Assembly: GCA_018262705.1 (NCBI GenBank)
Contig: JADFDQ010000004.1
Span: forward strand, 62,001 to 126,000
DNA length: 64,000 nucleotides
From: Xanthomonas sp.
Lineage (GTDB): Bacteria; Pseudomonadota; Gammaproteobacteria; Xanthomonadales; Xanthomonadaceae
Direction: 5' to 3'
The translations under genes and the position numbers were made by a program. Below are positions 1 through 8,465 of this stretch, piece by piece (within the stretch, counting starts at the first letter, position 1; each line of letters starts with the position of its first letter). The notes beneath the pieces are model-generated. The model was not told where the DNA came from, did no database searches, and was given only the letters and a program-made list of their open reading frames with translations.

Positions 1-736
1 CAGCGCCCGCGTGGAACTCATTGGTACCGCGCTTGATGATCTGATTGATCACGCCGCCGGTGGAACGACCGAATTCGGCGCCGTAGCCGCCGGTCTTGAC
101 CTGCTGTTCGGAGATCGCTTCGAACGGCACCTGGGTGAAGCTCAGGTTGTTGAAGGTATTGGTGACGTTGAAGCCGTTCACGTAATACTGGTTTTCTGCA
201 ACCGACGAACCACCGAACGAGGCGAGGTTGCCAAAGCGGCTGTCGCCGCGCACGGTGCCCGGCGCCAGCAGCGCGACTGCCGTCGTGTTGGTCGCCACCG
301 GAATGTGACGAATCTGCTCCGCTGTCAAAATCGTGGAGGATTCAACCGAGGAGACGTCGATCGGGTTGATGTTGCCCGAGCCAATGACGGTGACGCCACC
401 GAGGGTCGTGGCATCGCCACTGGCCGAAACAAAATCGATCGAGGTCGCGCCACCCACGCTCACACGAGCGCCGCGTGCGCCTTCGCCGTTCCGAGTGACC
501 TGATAGTCGCCCGTTGGGAGCTGCGAGAAGCGGTAGGTACCGCTGGCATCAACCGTAACCGTGCGGGTAAAGCCCGTTGCCGGATTGGTGATGGTGATGG
601 TGTCGCCAGAAGCAGCTCGGCCGATCACGGAGCCGGCCGTATTACTCTGCGCCTGCACACCGCCGATGAAGCACAGACCCAGAGCAACTGCGAGCGCGCT
701 CCGCTTCAGGCCATTGGCAAGGTAGTTGGAAGCCAT
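1..736 (-). CDS. TonB-dependent receptor, Oar-like (N-terminal part; runs off the window)
   Basis: Outer-membrane beta-barrel receptor taking up large substrates with TonB energy. Only the first 245 codons are present because the gene continues past base 1. Residues 1-30 are a signal peptide ending at VQAQ. A carboxypeptidase-regulatory-like (beta-sandwich) domain follows at about 35-110, as in the Oar family of Xanthomonadaceae. The plug domain then starts, recognisable by GGSSVAENQYYVNGFN and the TGGYGAEFGRSTGGVIN stretch near residues 215-232. The ATG at 736 is preceded by a strong AAGGGGG ribosome site. A minus-strand promoter fits upstream (TTGTTA, 18 bases, TATAGT). The substrate cannot be told from this part; peptides or complex sugars are usual for the family. 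Confidence 0.93.
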   Translation of the reverse strand, partial: MASNYLANGLKRSALAVALGLCFIGGVQAQSNTAGSVIGRAASGDTITITNPATGFTRTVTVDASGTYRFSQLPTGDYQVTRNGEGARGARVSVGGATSIDFVSASGDATTLGGVTVIGSGNINPIDVSSVESSTILTAEQIRHIPVATNTTAVALLAPGTVRGDSRFGNLASFGGSSVAENQYYVNGFNVTNTFNNLSFTQVPFEAISEQQVKTGGYGAEFGRSTGGVINQIIKRGTNEFHAGA

Positions 737-826
737 TGTGTGTAACCCCCTTAGGGACGAAGTGACTAGAAGAAGTGACTGAAAAGGTGTACCAGTACGC
801 CCGACCTGAGACGGCCTGACCTGCCG

Positions 827-856
827 ACTATAGACCAGACAACAATTCTTTAACAA
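827..856 (-). promoter_or_regulatory. Candidate sigma-70 promoter of the TonB receptor
   Basis: On the minus strand a -35-like TTGTTA (851-856) lies 18 bases from a -10-like TATAGT (827-832), about 90 bases before the receptor ATG. This is read by eye only. Confidence 0.45.
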
Positions 857-912
857 GCCCCTTATCGCGCATTCACAAATATTTGCCGTATTCAGCTTGC
901 ATCCAGCCTGTC

Positions 913-2706
913 TCAGGCAATCAATTGCGCGGAAATCAGCCGTTGCTCGGCCGCCAGCGCCTCGGGCAGGCGCTCGCCATAGCTGGCCAGGTACGCGCCG
1001 AAGTCGTCAAATTCGGCCTGCCAGCCTTCGCGTTCGAAGCCGAACAAGGTGGCGCGCGCTTCCTCGCTCAGATCCAGCCCGGCCAGATCCATCTCGGCCT
1101 CGATCGGGAGCAGGCCGATAGGGGTCTCCACCGCGCCGGCCTTGCCTTCCACCCGCGCCAGAATCCACTCCAGCACGCGCAGGTTGTCGCCGAAACCCGG
1201 CCACAGGAATTTGCCGTCCTTGCCCTTGCGGAACCAGTTGACGTGGAAGACTTTCGGCAGCTGCATGCCTGGTTTGTCGAAGCTGAGCCAGTGGCCGAAA
1301 TAGTCGGCGAAGTTGTAGCCGCAGAACGGCTTCATCGCCATCGGATCGCGGCGCAGCACGCCGACCGCGCCGGTCGCCGCCGCGGTGGTTTCCGAGCCCA
1401 TCGCCGCGCCGACCAGCACGCCGTGCGTCCAGTCCCTTGCTTCAAACACCAACGGCACCAGCGAAGCGCGGCGGCCACCGAAGACGATCGCCGAGATCGG
1501 CACGCCGCGCGGGTCTTCGGTCATCGGCGAATACGACGGACACTGTCTGGCGCTCACCGTGAAGCGCGAGTTGGGATGCGCGGCCGGGCGCACGGCGGGG
1601 TCGTACGGCTGGCCCTGCCAATCCGTCACCGGCGTCTGCCCGTTGTCGATCCCTTCCCACCACGGCTGGCTGTCGTTGGTCACGCCGACGTTGGTGAAGA
1701 TCGTGTTGGACTGGATCGTGGCTAGCGCGTTGGGATTGGATTTTTTCGAGGTGCCGGGCGCGACGCCGAAGAAGCCGGACTCGGGGTTGATCGCGTACAG
1801 TCGGCCGTCTTCGCCCGGACGCATCCAGCAGATGTCGTCGCCGACGGTCCAGATCTTCCAGCCCTGCGCGAGGTAGCCTTCGGGCGGAATCAGCATGGCG
1901 AGGTTGGTCTTGCCGCAGGCCGAGGGGAACGCGGCGGCGATGTAGCGCGTTTCCCCCTGCGGGTTTTCGACGCCGAGGATCAGCATGTGTTCGGCCAGCC
2001 AGCCTTCCGCGCGCGCCTGGTGGCTGGCGATGCGCAGCGCGTGGCATTTCTTGCCCAGCAGGGCGTTGCCGCCGTAGCCCGAGCCGTAGGACTTGATGGT
2101 CAGCTCTTCGGGGAAATGCATGATGAAGCGGCGGTTCGGGTCAAGCTCGCCGACCGAATGCAGCCCTTTGACGAAGCCTGCCTCGCGCTCGATCCGCGCC
2201 AGCGCCGGCGCGCCCATGCGGGTCATGATCCGCATGTTGGCCACCACGTACGGCGAATCGGTGATCTCGACGCCGCAGCGCGACAGCGGCGAGTCGATCG
2301 GCCCCATGCAATAGGGAACGACGTACAGCGTGCGTCCGCGCATGCAGCCGTCGAACAGCGCATCGATCTTCGCGTGCGCCTCGGCCGGCGCCATCCAGTG
2401 GTTGTTCGGACCGGCGTCGTCGCGCTCGGGCGTGCAGATGAAGGTCAGGTGTTCGACCCGCGCCACGTCCTCGGGATCGGAGCGGTGCAGCCAGCAATCC
2501 GGATGGGTTTGCGGGTTGAGCGGAATCAGCGTGCCGTCGGATTGCATCTGCGCGTTGAGCGCCGCGCTTTCTTCCACGCTGCCGTCGCACCAGTGGATCG
2601 TCGCCGGACGGGTCAACGCGGCCACCTCATTCACCCAGTCGGACAGCGACTTGAGCGAGGTGCCGGTGCCGAGGACGGTGGGATGCAGCTCTGGTGCAGC
2701 GGACAT
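913..2706 (-). CDS. pckG: Phosphoenolpyruvate carboxykinase (GTP)
   Basis: Converts oxaloacetate plus GTP to phosphoenolpyruvate, CO2 and GDP, the first committed step of gluconeogenesis; cytosolic monomer. The 597-residue length matches the GTP-type family. The kinase-1 loop with its hallmark cysteine is present as AAFPSACGKTNLAML, followed by the metal/GTP motif WTVGDDICWM. The ATG at 2706 is chosen over an upstream in-frame start because GGAGG lies 8 bases before it. The preceding gene on the same strand is a TetR regulator ending 84 bases away, with a G-tract repeat in the gap. The neighbouring fatty-acid oxidation gene makes metabolic sense, since acetate-derived carbon must pass through this enzyme. 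Confidence 0.97.
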   Translation of the reverse strand: MSAAPELHPTVLGTGTSLKSLSDWVNEVAALTRPATIHWCDGSVEESAALNAQMQSDGTLIPLNPQTHPDCWLHRSDPEDVARVEHLTFICTPERDDAGPNNHWMAPAEAHAKIDALFDGCMRGRTLYVVPYCMGPIDSPLSRCGVEITDSPYVVANMRIMTRMGAPALARIEREAGFVKGLHSVGELDPNRRFIMHFPEELTIKSYGSGYGGNALLGKKCHALRIASHQARAEGWLAEHMLILGVENPQGETRYIAAAFPSACGKTNLAMLIPPEGYLAQGWKIWTVGDDICWMRPGEDGRLYAINPESGFFGVAPGTSKKSNPNALATIQSNTIFTNVGVTNDSQPWWEGIDNGQTPVTDWQGQPYDPAVRPAAHPNSRFTVSARQCPSYSPMTEDPRGVPISAIVFGGRRASLVPLVFEARDWTHGVLVGAAMGSETTAAATGAVGVLRRDPMAMKPFCGYNFADYFGHWLSFDKPGMQLPKVFHVNWFRKGKDGKFLWPGFGDNLRVLEWILARVEGKAGAVETPIGLLPIEAEMDLAGLDLSEEARATLFGFEREGWQAEFDDFGAYLASYGERLPEALAAEQRLISAQLIA

Positions 2707-2739
2707 AAATCTTGCCTCCGCCCGAATGGGCACGGTGAT

Positions 2740-2771
2740 GGGATGGGATGGAATGGGATGGGTTGGGTTGG
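2740..2771. repeat. GGGAT/GGGTT short tandem repeat (G-tract array) in pckG leader
   Basis: Five GGG tracts and two GG tracts are separated by AT, AAT or TT on the plus strand, giving a pentanucleotide-like array. It falls between the end of the TetR gene and the pckG ribosome site, so the pckG transcript would carry the C-rich strand. The spacing fits a potential G-quadruplex in DNA. Confidence 0.75.
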
Positions 2772-2790
2772 CGTGCAGCGAAGACAGACT

Positions 2791-3366
2791 TCAGTTGCGC
2801 GGGATCAGCGTTGTCATGATGTGGTCGATGTAGGCCGCGAAATCCTCGCTCTGCTCGCGCTCGCGGAACCTGTGCAGTTCCAGCTGCAGAAATCCAACGT
2901 ACACCGCGTAGGTCATCCGCGCCCGCTGCAGCGCATCACGCGGATTCATCCCGGCCTGCTTGAAGGAAGCGAACAAAAAGCCGATGCGGCGTTCGAGCAC
3001 GTTGTCGAGGACGGCGCGAATCGCCGGATGCTCGGCCGCCTTGAGCAATTCGGAATAGATGACGTGGGTCTTGGTATGGATGCGGATCATGTTGAACAAC
3101 GTGCGCAGCCGCTCGGCGGCGTCGCTGATCGACTGCAGCGCGCCGTAGGCGGCCTGCTCGTCGCGCTCCCAGCGCTCCAGCGCCGCCTGCAGCAGCGCAT
3201 CGCGCGACGGGAAGTGCCAGTAGAAGCTGCCTTTGGTGACGCCGAGGCGGCGCGCCAGCGGCTCGACCGCGACCGAGGCCACGCCATGCTCGGCGATCTG
3301 GTCGAGCGCCTCGCGGGTCCAATCGTCCACGCTCAGGCGCGAATTGCGGAGTGCATTGTCGGTCAT
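2791..3366 (-). CDS. TetR/AcrR family transcriptional regulator
   Basis: A 191-residue one-component repressor. The N-terminal helix-turn-helix is typical of TetR: ASVAVEPLARRLGVTKG followed by SFYWHFPSRDALLQAAL at about residues 26-60. The rest is an all-helical ligand/dimer domain with no diagnostic motif. The start at 3366 (MTDNALRN) has a GGGA just upstream; an alternative ATG lies at 3381. It is divergent from the acyl-CoA dehydrogenase gene at 3535, and the 168-base gap contains a CATAC-N6-GTATG inverted repeat. The simplest reading is a repressor of the fatty-acid oxidation gene and of itself, with an acyl-CoA-type ligand, but this is inferred from position only. Confidence 0.9.
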   Translation of the reverse strand: MTDNALRNSRLSVDDWTREALDQIAEHGVASVAVEPLARRLGVTKGSFYWHFPSRDALLQAALERWERDEQAAYGALQSISDAAERLRTLFNMIRIHTKTHVIYSELLKAAEHPAIRAVLDNVLERRIGFLFASFKQAGMNPRDALQRARMTYAVYVGFLQLELHRFREREQSEDFAAYIDHIMTTLIPRN

Positions 3367-3453
3367 TGATCCCGGTTCCATACGAAATTGCGGCGAACGG
3401 TATGCTGAGCCTTTGCTCGACTGGCGTGCGTTAGATAGTTCGCATCCAAATCA

Positions 3454-3469
3454 CATACGTTCAAGTATG
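3454..3469. promoter_or_regulatory. Inverted repeat, candidate TetR operator
   Basis: CATACGTTCAAGTATG has perfect 5-bp arms around a 6-bp spacer. It lies between the divergent TetR and fadE-like genes, 65 bases before the fadE start. Size and position suit a TetR dimer site. Confidence 0.5.
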
Positions 3470-3534
3470 GTATCCGCGGGTGGGTAGCGTCGCAAACGCA
3501 TCCGCGCGGCCCACACCGCCACTGGAGCCCCGAC

Positions 3535-6021
3535 ATGAGCCCCGTTCTCAGCGCTTCCCTGCCCTTCCTCGCCGTTTTCGCGATCGCCGCGTTCTGCGCC
3601 TACCACCGCCTGCGGTTGGCGGTCTGGGCCGCGATCACCGCCACCGCGCTGCTCGCCTGCTGGCTGCTCGGCGCCAATCAGCTCGCCATCTGGATTGCCG
3701 CCATCTTCGTGGCTGTGGTCGCCGTGCCGCTGCTGATTCCGCCGCTGCGCAAGCCGCTGCTGTCGGCTCCGGCGCTGGGCTTCCTGCGCAATGCGCTGCC
3801 GCCGCTGTCGCAAACCGAGAAGATCGCGCTGGAAACCGGCTCAGTGGGGTTTGAAGGCGATTTGTTCAGCGGCAAGCCGGACTGGAACAAGCTGCTGAAC
3901 CACCCCAAGCCGCAGCTGAGCGCCGAAGAACAAGCCTTCCTCGACGGCCCGGTGGAAACGCTGTGCACGATGATCGACGACTGGGACATCACCCACGTCC
4001 GCGCCGATCTGTCGCCGGAGGTCTGGGACTACATGAAGCAGCAGCGTTTCTTCGGGATGATCATTCCGAAGGAGTACGGCGGCTTGGGATTTTCCGCGCT
4101 GGCCCACCACAAGGTGATCCAAAAGGTCGCCTCGATCAGCTCGGTCGCCAGCGCCACCGTCGGCGTGCCCAATTCGCTCGGCCCGGGCGAGCTGATCCAC
4201 CGCTACGGCACGCAAGAACAGAAAGACTACTACCTGCCGCGACTGGCCTGCGGCCAGGACGTGCCCTGCTTCGGCCTGACCGGCCCGTTCGCCGGCTCCG
4301 ACGCCACCTCCATTCCCGATTTCGGCATCGTCTGCAAGGGGGCGTGGAACGGCGCCAACGTGCTGGGCCTGAAGCTCACCTTCGACAAGCGCTACATCAC
4401 GCTGGCGCCGGTGGCGAGCCTGATCGGCCTGGCCTTCCGCATGTACGACCCGGATCACCTGCTGAGCGACACCCGCGACATCGGCATCACGCTGGCGCTG
4501 CTGCCGGCCGACACGCCGGGGGTCGAAGTCGGACGCCGCCACTTCCCGCTGAATTCGCCGTTCCAGAACGGGCCGATCCACGGCAAGGAAGTCTTCATCC
4601 CGCTCAACCAGCTGATCGGCGGCGTGGACATGGCCGGCAAGGGCTGGAACATGCTCAACGAATGCCTCGCGGTGGGGCGCTCGATCACCCTGCCCTCCAC
4701 CGCCAGCGGCGGCGCCAAGGCCGGCGCGGTCGTCACCGGCGCCTACGCGCGCATCCGCAAGCAGTTCGGGCTGTCGGTGGGTCGTTTTGAAGGCGTGGAA
4801 GAAGCGCTGGCGCGGATCGGCGGCAAGGCCTACGCAATCAGCGCGTTGTCGCAGGCCACCGCCGCAGCGGTGGATCGCGGCGACGTGCCTTCGGTGCCGT
4901 CGGCGATCGCCAAGTACCACTGCACCACCGCCGGCCGCGACATCGCCAAGGACATCATGGATGTGATCGGCGGCAAGGGCATTATCCTGGGCCCGCACAA
5001 TTTCGCCGGACGCTCGTGGCAGGCCGCGCCGATTGCCATCACGGTGGAAGGCGCCAACATCATGACCCGCAGCCTGCTGATCTTCGGCCAGGGCTCGATC
5101 CTGTGCCATCCGTACATCCTCAAGGAAATGCGCGCAGCGCAGGACCCGGACGCCAAGGCCGGACTGGCGGCGCTGGATGCGGCGCTGTATCCGCACATCG
5201 GCGGGGCGATCTCCAACGCGGTGCGCTCGCTGTGGTTCGGGCTGACCGGATCGCGCCTGCAGTCCGTGGCCGGCGATGACTACACCCGGAAGTTCTTCCG
5301 CAAGCTCAATCGCTACGCCGCCAATCTCGCGTTGCTCACCGACGTCTCGCTGGGCGCGCTTGGCGGCCGGCTGAAGTTCAAGGAATCGCTGTCGGGGCGG
5401 CTGGGCGATGTGCTCAGCCATCTGTACATGATGGGCGCGGTGCTCAAGCGCTATCACGACGAGGGTAGCCCGGAGGCCGACAAGCCGCTGCTGGCCTGGG
5501 CCTTCCACAACAGCGCCTATGAAATCGAACTGGCGCTGTCGCAGGCGCTGCGCAACTTCCCGATCAAGCCGCTGGGCTGGCTGCTGTGGCCGCTGGTGTT
5601 CCCCTACGGACGCCGTGCGGTGGCGCCGGGCGACCGCCTGTCGCACCGCGTGGCCAGCCTGTTGATGAACCCCAACGAAGCCCGCGAGCGGCTGGCGCAG
5701 GGCGTGTTCCTCACCCCCGGCGCGCACAATCCGGGCGGACGCATCAACAGCTATCTGGAAAAGGCGATCGCCGCCGAACCGGTGGAACGCAAGTTCCTCA
5801 AGGCGCTCAAGACCAAGGACATCGAGGCACTGGACTTTGCCTCGCAGCTCGACGAAGGCGTGCGCGAGGGCTGGATCACCCAGGATGAGCGCAAGCAACT
5901 GGAAGAGCTGCGCGTGTTGACGCTGGACACCATCACGGTGGACGACTTCGACCCGCACGAGCTGCGCGCGGCGAGCTATTACGACCTGCAAGCGCCGCGC
6001 GAACGGCGCGCGGTGGCCTGA
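3535..6021 (+). CDS. fadE: Acyl-CoA dehydrogenase, FadE type
   Basis: FAD-dependent first step of fatty-acid beta-oxidation, making trans-2-enoyl-CoA. At 828 residues it has the long FadE layout. Two or three hydrophobic segments (about 1-65) anchor it to the membrane. A standard acyl-CoA dehydrogenase core runs from about 110 to 500 (IIPKEYGGLGFSALAHHK; CFGLTGPFAGSDA; VIGGKGI). The extra C-terminal domain typical of FadE (DUF1974) ends with PGDRLSHRVASLLMNP and a long helical tail. GGAG precedes the ATG. The next gene starts 3 bases after the stop and is an acyl-thioesterase-like protein, so the two are probably co-transcribed. Confidence 0.95.
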   Translation: MSPVLSASLPFLAVFAIAAFCAYHRLRLAVWAAITATALLACWLLGANQLAIWIAAIFVAVVAVPLLIPPLRKPLLSAPALGFLRNALPPLSQTEKIALETGSVGFEGDLFSGKPDWNKLLNHPKPQLSAEEQAFLDGPVETLCTMIDDWDITHVRADLSPEVWDYMKQQRFFGMIIPKEYGGLGFSALAHHKVIQKVASISSVASATVGVPNSLGPGELIHRYGTQEQKDYYLPRLACGQDVPCFGLTGPFAGSDATSIPDFGIVCKGAWNGANVLGLKLTFDKRYITLAPVASLIGLAFRMYDPDHLLSDTRDIGITLALLPADTPGVEVGRRHFPLNSPFQNGPIHGKEVFIPLNQLIGGVDMAGKGWNMLNECLAVGRSITLPSTASGGAKAGAVVTGAYARIRKQFGLSVGRFEGVEEALARIGGKAYAISALSQATAAAVDRGDVPSVPSAIAKYHCTTAGRDIAKDIMDVIGGKGIILGPHNFAGRSWQAAPIAITVEGANIMTRSLLIFGQGSILCHPYILKEMRAAQDPDAKAGLAALDAALYPHIGGAISNAVRSLWFGLTGSRLQSVAGDDYTRKFFRKLNRYAANLALLTDVSLGALGGRLKFKESLSGRLGDVLSHLYMMGAVLKRYHDEGSPEADKPLLAWAFHNSAYEIELALSQALRNFPIKPLGWLLWPLVFPYGRRAVAPGDRLSHRVASLLMNPNEARERLAQGVFLTPGAHNPGGRINSYLEKAIAAEPVERKFLKALKTKDIEALDFASQLDEGVREGWITQDERKQLEELRVLTLDTITVDDFDPHELRAASYYDLQAPRERRAVA

Positions 6022-6024
6022 CCG

Positions 6025-6489
6025 ATGCCCTCCGTGCTCGCCCTGTACCGACGTCTCGCCGGCTGGCCGGCGGGGCGCTGGCTGTTCTCGCGGCTGGTCT
6101 GCCTGAAAGCGCCGTATTTTTCCAGCATCGCGCCGCGCATCGTGACGCTGGAACCGGGCCGCGGCATCGCCACCCTGCGCCACCGGCGCGCCGTCACCAA
6201 CCACATCGGCACCGTGCACGCGATCGCCCTGTGCAACCTGGCCGAATTTGTCGGCGGCCTGACCTGCGATGTCAGCCTGCCGGCGTCGATGCGCTGGATC
6301 CCCAAGGGCATGACCGTGGCCTACCTGAAGAAAGCGGCCGGCACGATGCGCGCCACCGCCACCCCGGCGTTCCCGCCGCGTGAGGCGAAGGAAGGCTACG
6401 ACTTGCCATTCGAGGTGGTGGTCGAAAACCCGGCCGGCGAGGCGGTGTTCAAGGCCAGTATTGCGATGTGGGTGACGCCGAAAGCCTGA
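6025..6489 (+). CDS. Hotdog-fold protein, DUF4442-type putative acyl-CoA thioesterase
   Basis: A 154-residue single-domain hotdog protein. The central helix is visible as NHIGTVHAIALCNLAEFVGGL (about residues 55-75), followed by the strand-rich half GMTVAYLKKAAGTMRATA. Proteins of this group (PaaI/DUF4442) hydrolyse or bind acyl-CoA. It begins 3 bases after the fadE stop, which supports a role releasing CoA during beta-oxidation. The exact substrate is unknown. Confidence 0.82.
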   Translation: MPSVLALYRRLAGWPAGRWLFSRLVCLKAPYFSSIAPRIVTLEPGRGIATLRHRRAVTNHIGTVHAIALCNLAEFVGGLTCDVSLPASMRWIPKGMTVAYLKKAAGTMRATATPAFPPREAKEGYDLPFEVVVENPAGEAVFKASIAMWVTPKA

Positions 6490-6843
6490 TCAGGCCCAGC
6501 ACAACGCCGCCAGCGCCGCCAGCGCCGGCACGCCCTGGACGAAGAAAATCCGCCGGTTGACGCTGTGCGCGCCGTACAGTGCGGCGACCACCACGCAGCC
6601 GAGGAAGAACAGCGCCAGATCGTGCCGCGCGCTCACGGCGGCCCAGACCAGGCCGGCGGCAAGGAAGCCGTTGTACAGGCCTTGGTTGGCCGCCAGCACG
6701 CGGGTGATCTCGGCCTTCTCCGGGGAGTTGCGGAAGGTCTTCAGGCCCAGTGGCCGGGTCCACAGGAACATCTCCAGCACCAAGAAATACAGGTGTAGCA
6801 GCGCCACAACGGCCAGCAGGCCCATTGCCAACATCGACATCAT
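6490..6843 (-). CDS. DUF1304 family small membrane protein
   Basis: A 117-residue protein with four hydrophobic segments (about 3-22, 47-67, 73-90, 98-116). The family pattern is visible in LEMFLWTRPLGLKTF near residue 23 and ANQGLYNGFLAAGLVW near 50. Function is not established for the family. The ATG at 6843 overlaps the TGA of the upstream transporter (ATGA), and ACCGGAG lies just before it, so it is translationally coupled to that gene. Confidence 0.85.
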   Translation of the reverse strand: MMSMLAMGLLAVVALLHLYFLVLEMFLWTRPLGLKTFRNSPEKAEITRVLAANQGLYNGFLAAGLVWAAVSARHDLALFFLGCVVVAALYGAHSVNRRIFFVQGVPALAALAALCWA

Positions 6844-8204
6844 CCATTCTCCGGTTGGGTGCGCCCGTTCGGCAGTTTCTTCGCTTCGCCCACCACCTTC
6901 CAGGCACCCAGGGTCATGCCGACGGCGACCAGCAGCCCGGCGCCGAACACGACCTGGGATCCGAAGCTCGACAGCAGTTTGTGCAGCCAGACAAAGGTCA
7001 GGTCGCCGCCGCGGTAAACCACGGTGTCGATCGCCGCGCCGGCCTTGTAGCGCCACTCGCGCGCGACCCGCGTGTAGATGGTCTCGCGCGCCGGCTTGGA
7101 CAGACTGAACTCACTGCCACGGGTGACAACCTGCACCACGGCCACCAGCAGCGGCAGCGGTGAGGCGGCCAGCGCGGCATAGCCGAGGATGATCGCGCAG
7201 GCCGGAATCAGCAGCGCTGGGGCGATGCCGAAGCGGGACAGCAGCGTGCGGGTGACGAACAGCTGCACCAGCAGGGTCAGCGCGTTGACTGCCAGATCGA
7301 TATTGGCGTAGTACGCGGTCGCCTGCTGCGGATCGGGATAGAACTGTCGCACGATGGCCGCCTGTTCGTTGTACAGCAGCGTCCCCACGCCGACGCCGAA
7401 CACGGTCAGCAGCGCCATCCACCGCAGCAGCGGTTCGTGCGCCAGCAACTTGAGTCCCGCCAGCACGGTTCCGCCCATCGGCGTTTCACCACTGGCGAGC
7501 TGGTGCCGCTGTTCGCGCTGCACGGCATGGTGGCGCAGTCGCAGCAAGCAGATGATGCACAGCACCAGAAAACCGGCCGACACCAGCATCAGGTGGGCGA
7601 TACCGATGCGTTCCACCAGCGTCCGCGTCAGGATCGGACCGAGGATCGCGCCCAGCGTGCCGGCGGCACCGATGTAGCCGTAGCAGCGGCGCGCTTCGAC
7701 GTCGCTGAACAGATCGGCCATGAAGCTCCAGAACACCGCTACCGCGAACAGGTTGAACACCGTCACCCACAGGAAGAACGCCATCCCGCGCCCCGGCACG
7801 CGGCTGTCGAACAGCAAAAAAAACAGAAGCAGGGTGGCGATGAAAAAGCCGTAGACCACCGGCAGGAACACCCGCCGCGGCCAGCGGCTGACCAGCCAGC
7901 CGTACACCGGCTGCAGCGCCAGCATGATCAGGAAGGTGCATGTGAAAAGTACCTGCAGCTGCAACTCCTTGAGCGCCACGCCACGATCGGCGAAGAGGGC
8001 GATCATCGCCGGCGGGAACAGCGCGCTGACGTCGCTGGAGGCGCCCATCGCTTCGCGCACCGGCCGCAGCACGTAATAGCCGGTGAGCAGGCAGAAGAAA
8101 TACAGGAACGACCATAGCAGCGGCGGGAAGTCGCCCAGCGCGGCTTTGAAGCGGCCGATTCGACCGGATCCGGCAGTGCTGTCGATCATGTGCGCTTGGG
8201 TCAC
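6840..8204 (-). CDS. MFS-fold transporter related to NTP/NDP exchangers
   Basis: An integral membrane protein of 454 residues with about twelve hydrophobic helices. The N-terminal signature SFLYFFCLLTGYYVLRPVREAMG (about residues 31-53) is typical of proteobacterial proteins annotated as MFS or Tlc-like nucleotide exchangers. The charged loop SKPARETIYTRV near residue 370 is another recurrent feature. The substrate is unknown; nucleotide exchange is known for the plastid and intracellular-parasite branch but cannot be assumed here. The start is uncertain: GTG at 8204 or ATG at 8189, neither with a clear ribosome site. It overlaps the DUF1304 gene by 4 bases. Confidence 0.85.
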   Translation of the reverse strand: MTQAHMIDSTAGSGRIGRFKAALGDFPPLLWSFLYFFCLLTGYYVLRPVREAMGASSDVSALFPPAMIALFADRGVALKELQLQVLFTCTFLIMLALQPVYGWLVSRWPRRVFLPVVYGFFIATLLLFFLLFDSRVPGRGMAFFLWVTVFNLFAVAVFWSFMADLFSDVEARRCYGYIGAAGTLGAILGPILTRTLVERIGIAHLMLVSAGFLVLCIICLLRLRHHAVQREQRHQLASGETPMGGTVLAGLKLLAHEPLLRWMALLTVFGVGVGTLLYNEQAAIVRQFYPDPQQATAYYANIDLAVNALTLLVQLFVTRTLLSRFGIAPALLIPACAIILGYAALAASPLPLLVAVVQVVTRGSEFSLSKPARETIYTRVAREWRYKAGAAIDTVVYRGGDLTFVWLHKLLSSFGSQVVFGAGLLVAVGMTLGAWKVVGEAKKLPNGRTQPENG

Positions 8205-8465
8205 GGCATGCGGGAAGGCGACACGTTAACCGCAGGCGCGCATCGGCACCAGCGCTTTTGCAGGGCACGGCGCAATCTTGCGGTGTCCATAGCCAAGGAC
8301 GACGCACCCGAAAGTCGAACCTGCACCTGCCTTCGACGGGAACCCATCCAGGCCGCTGCCGGCCGGGAGAATGTCGGACGCGTCGTTCGTCGCAGCCATT
8401 CCCGAGCATTTGCTCTAACCGCTGCGCATAGGTTCAAGATTGGCTCCACGATCAGGGCGGCAACA

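Noticed and set aside
3841-6219. Nearly 800-codon frame antisense to the acyl-CoA dehydrogenase
   Set aside because: Arg/Ala/His-rich shadow of fadE with no motif or start signal.
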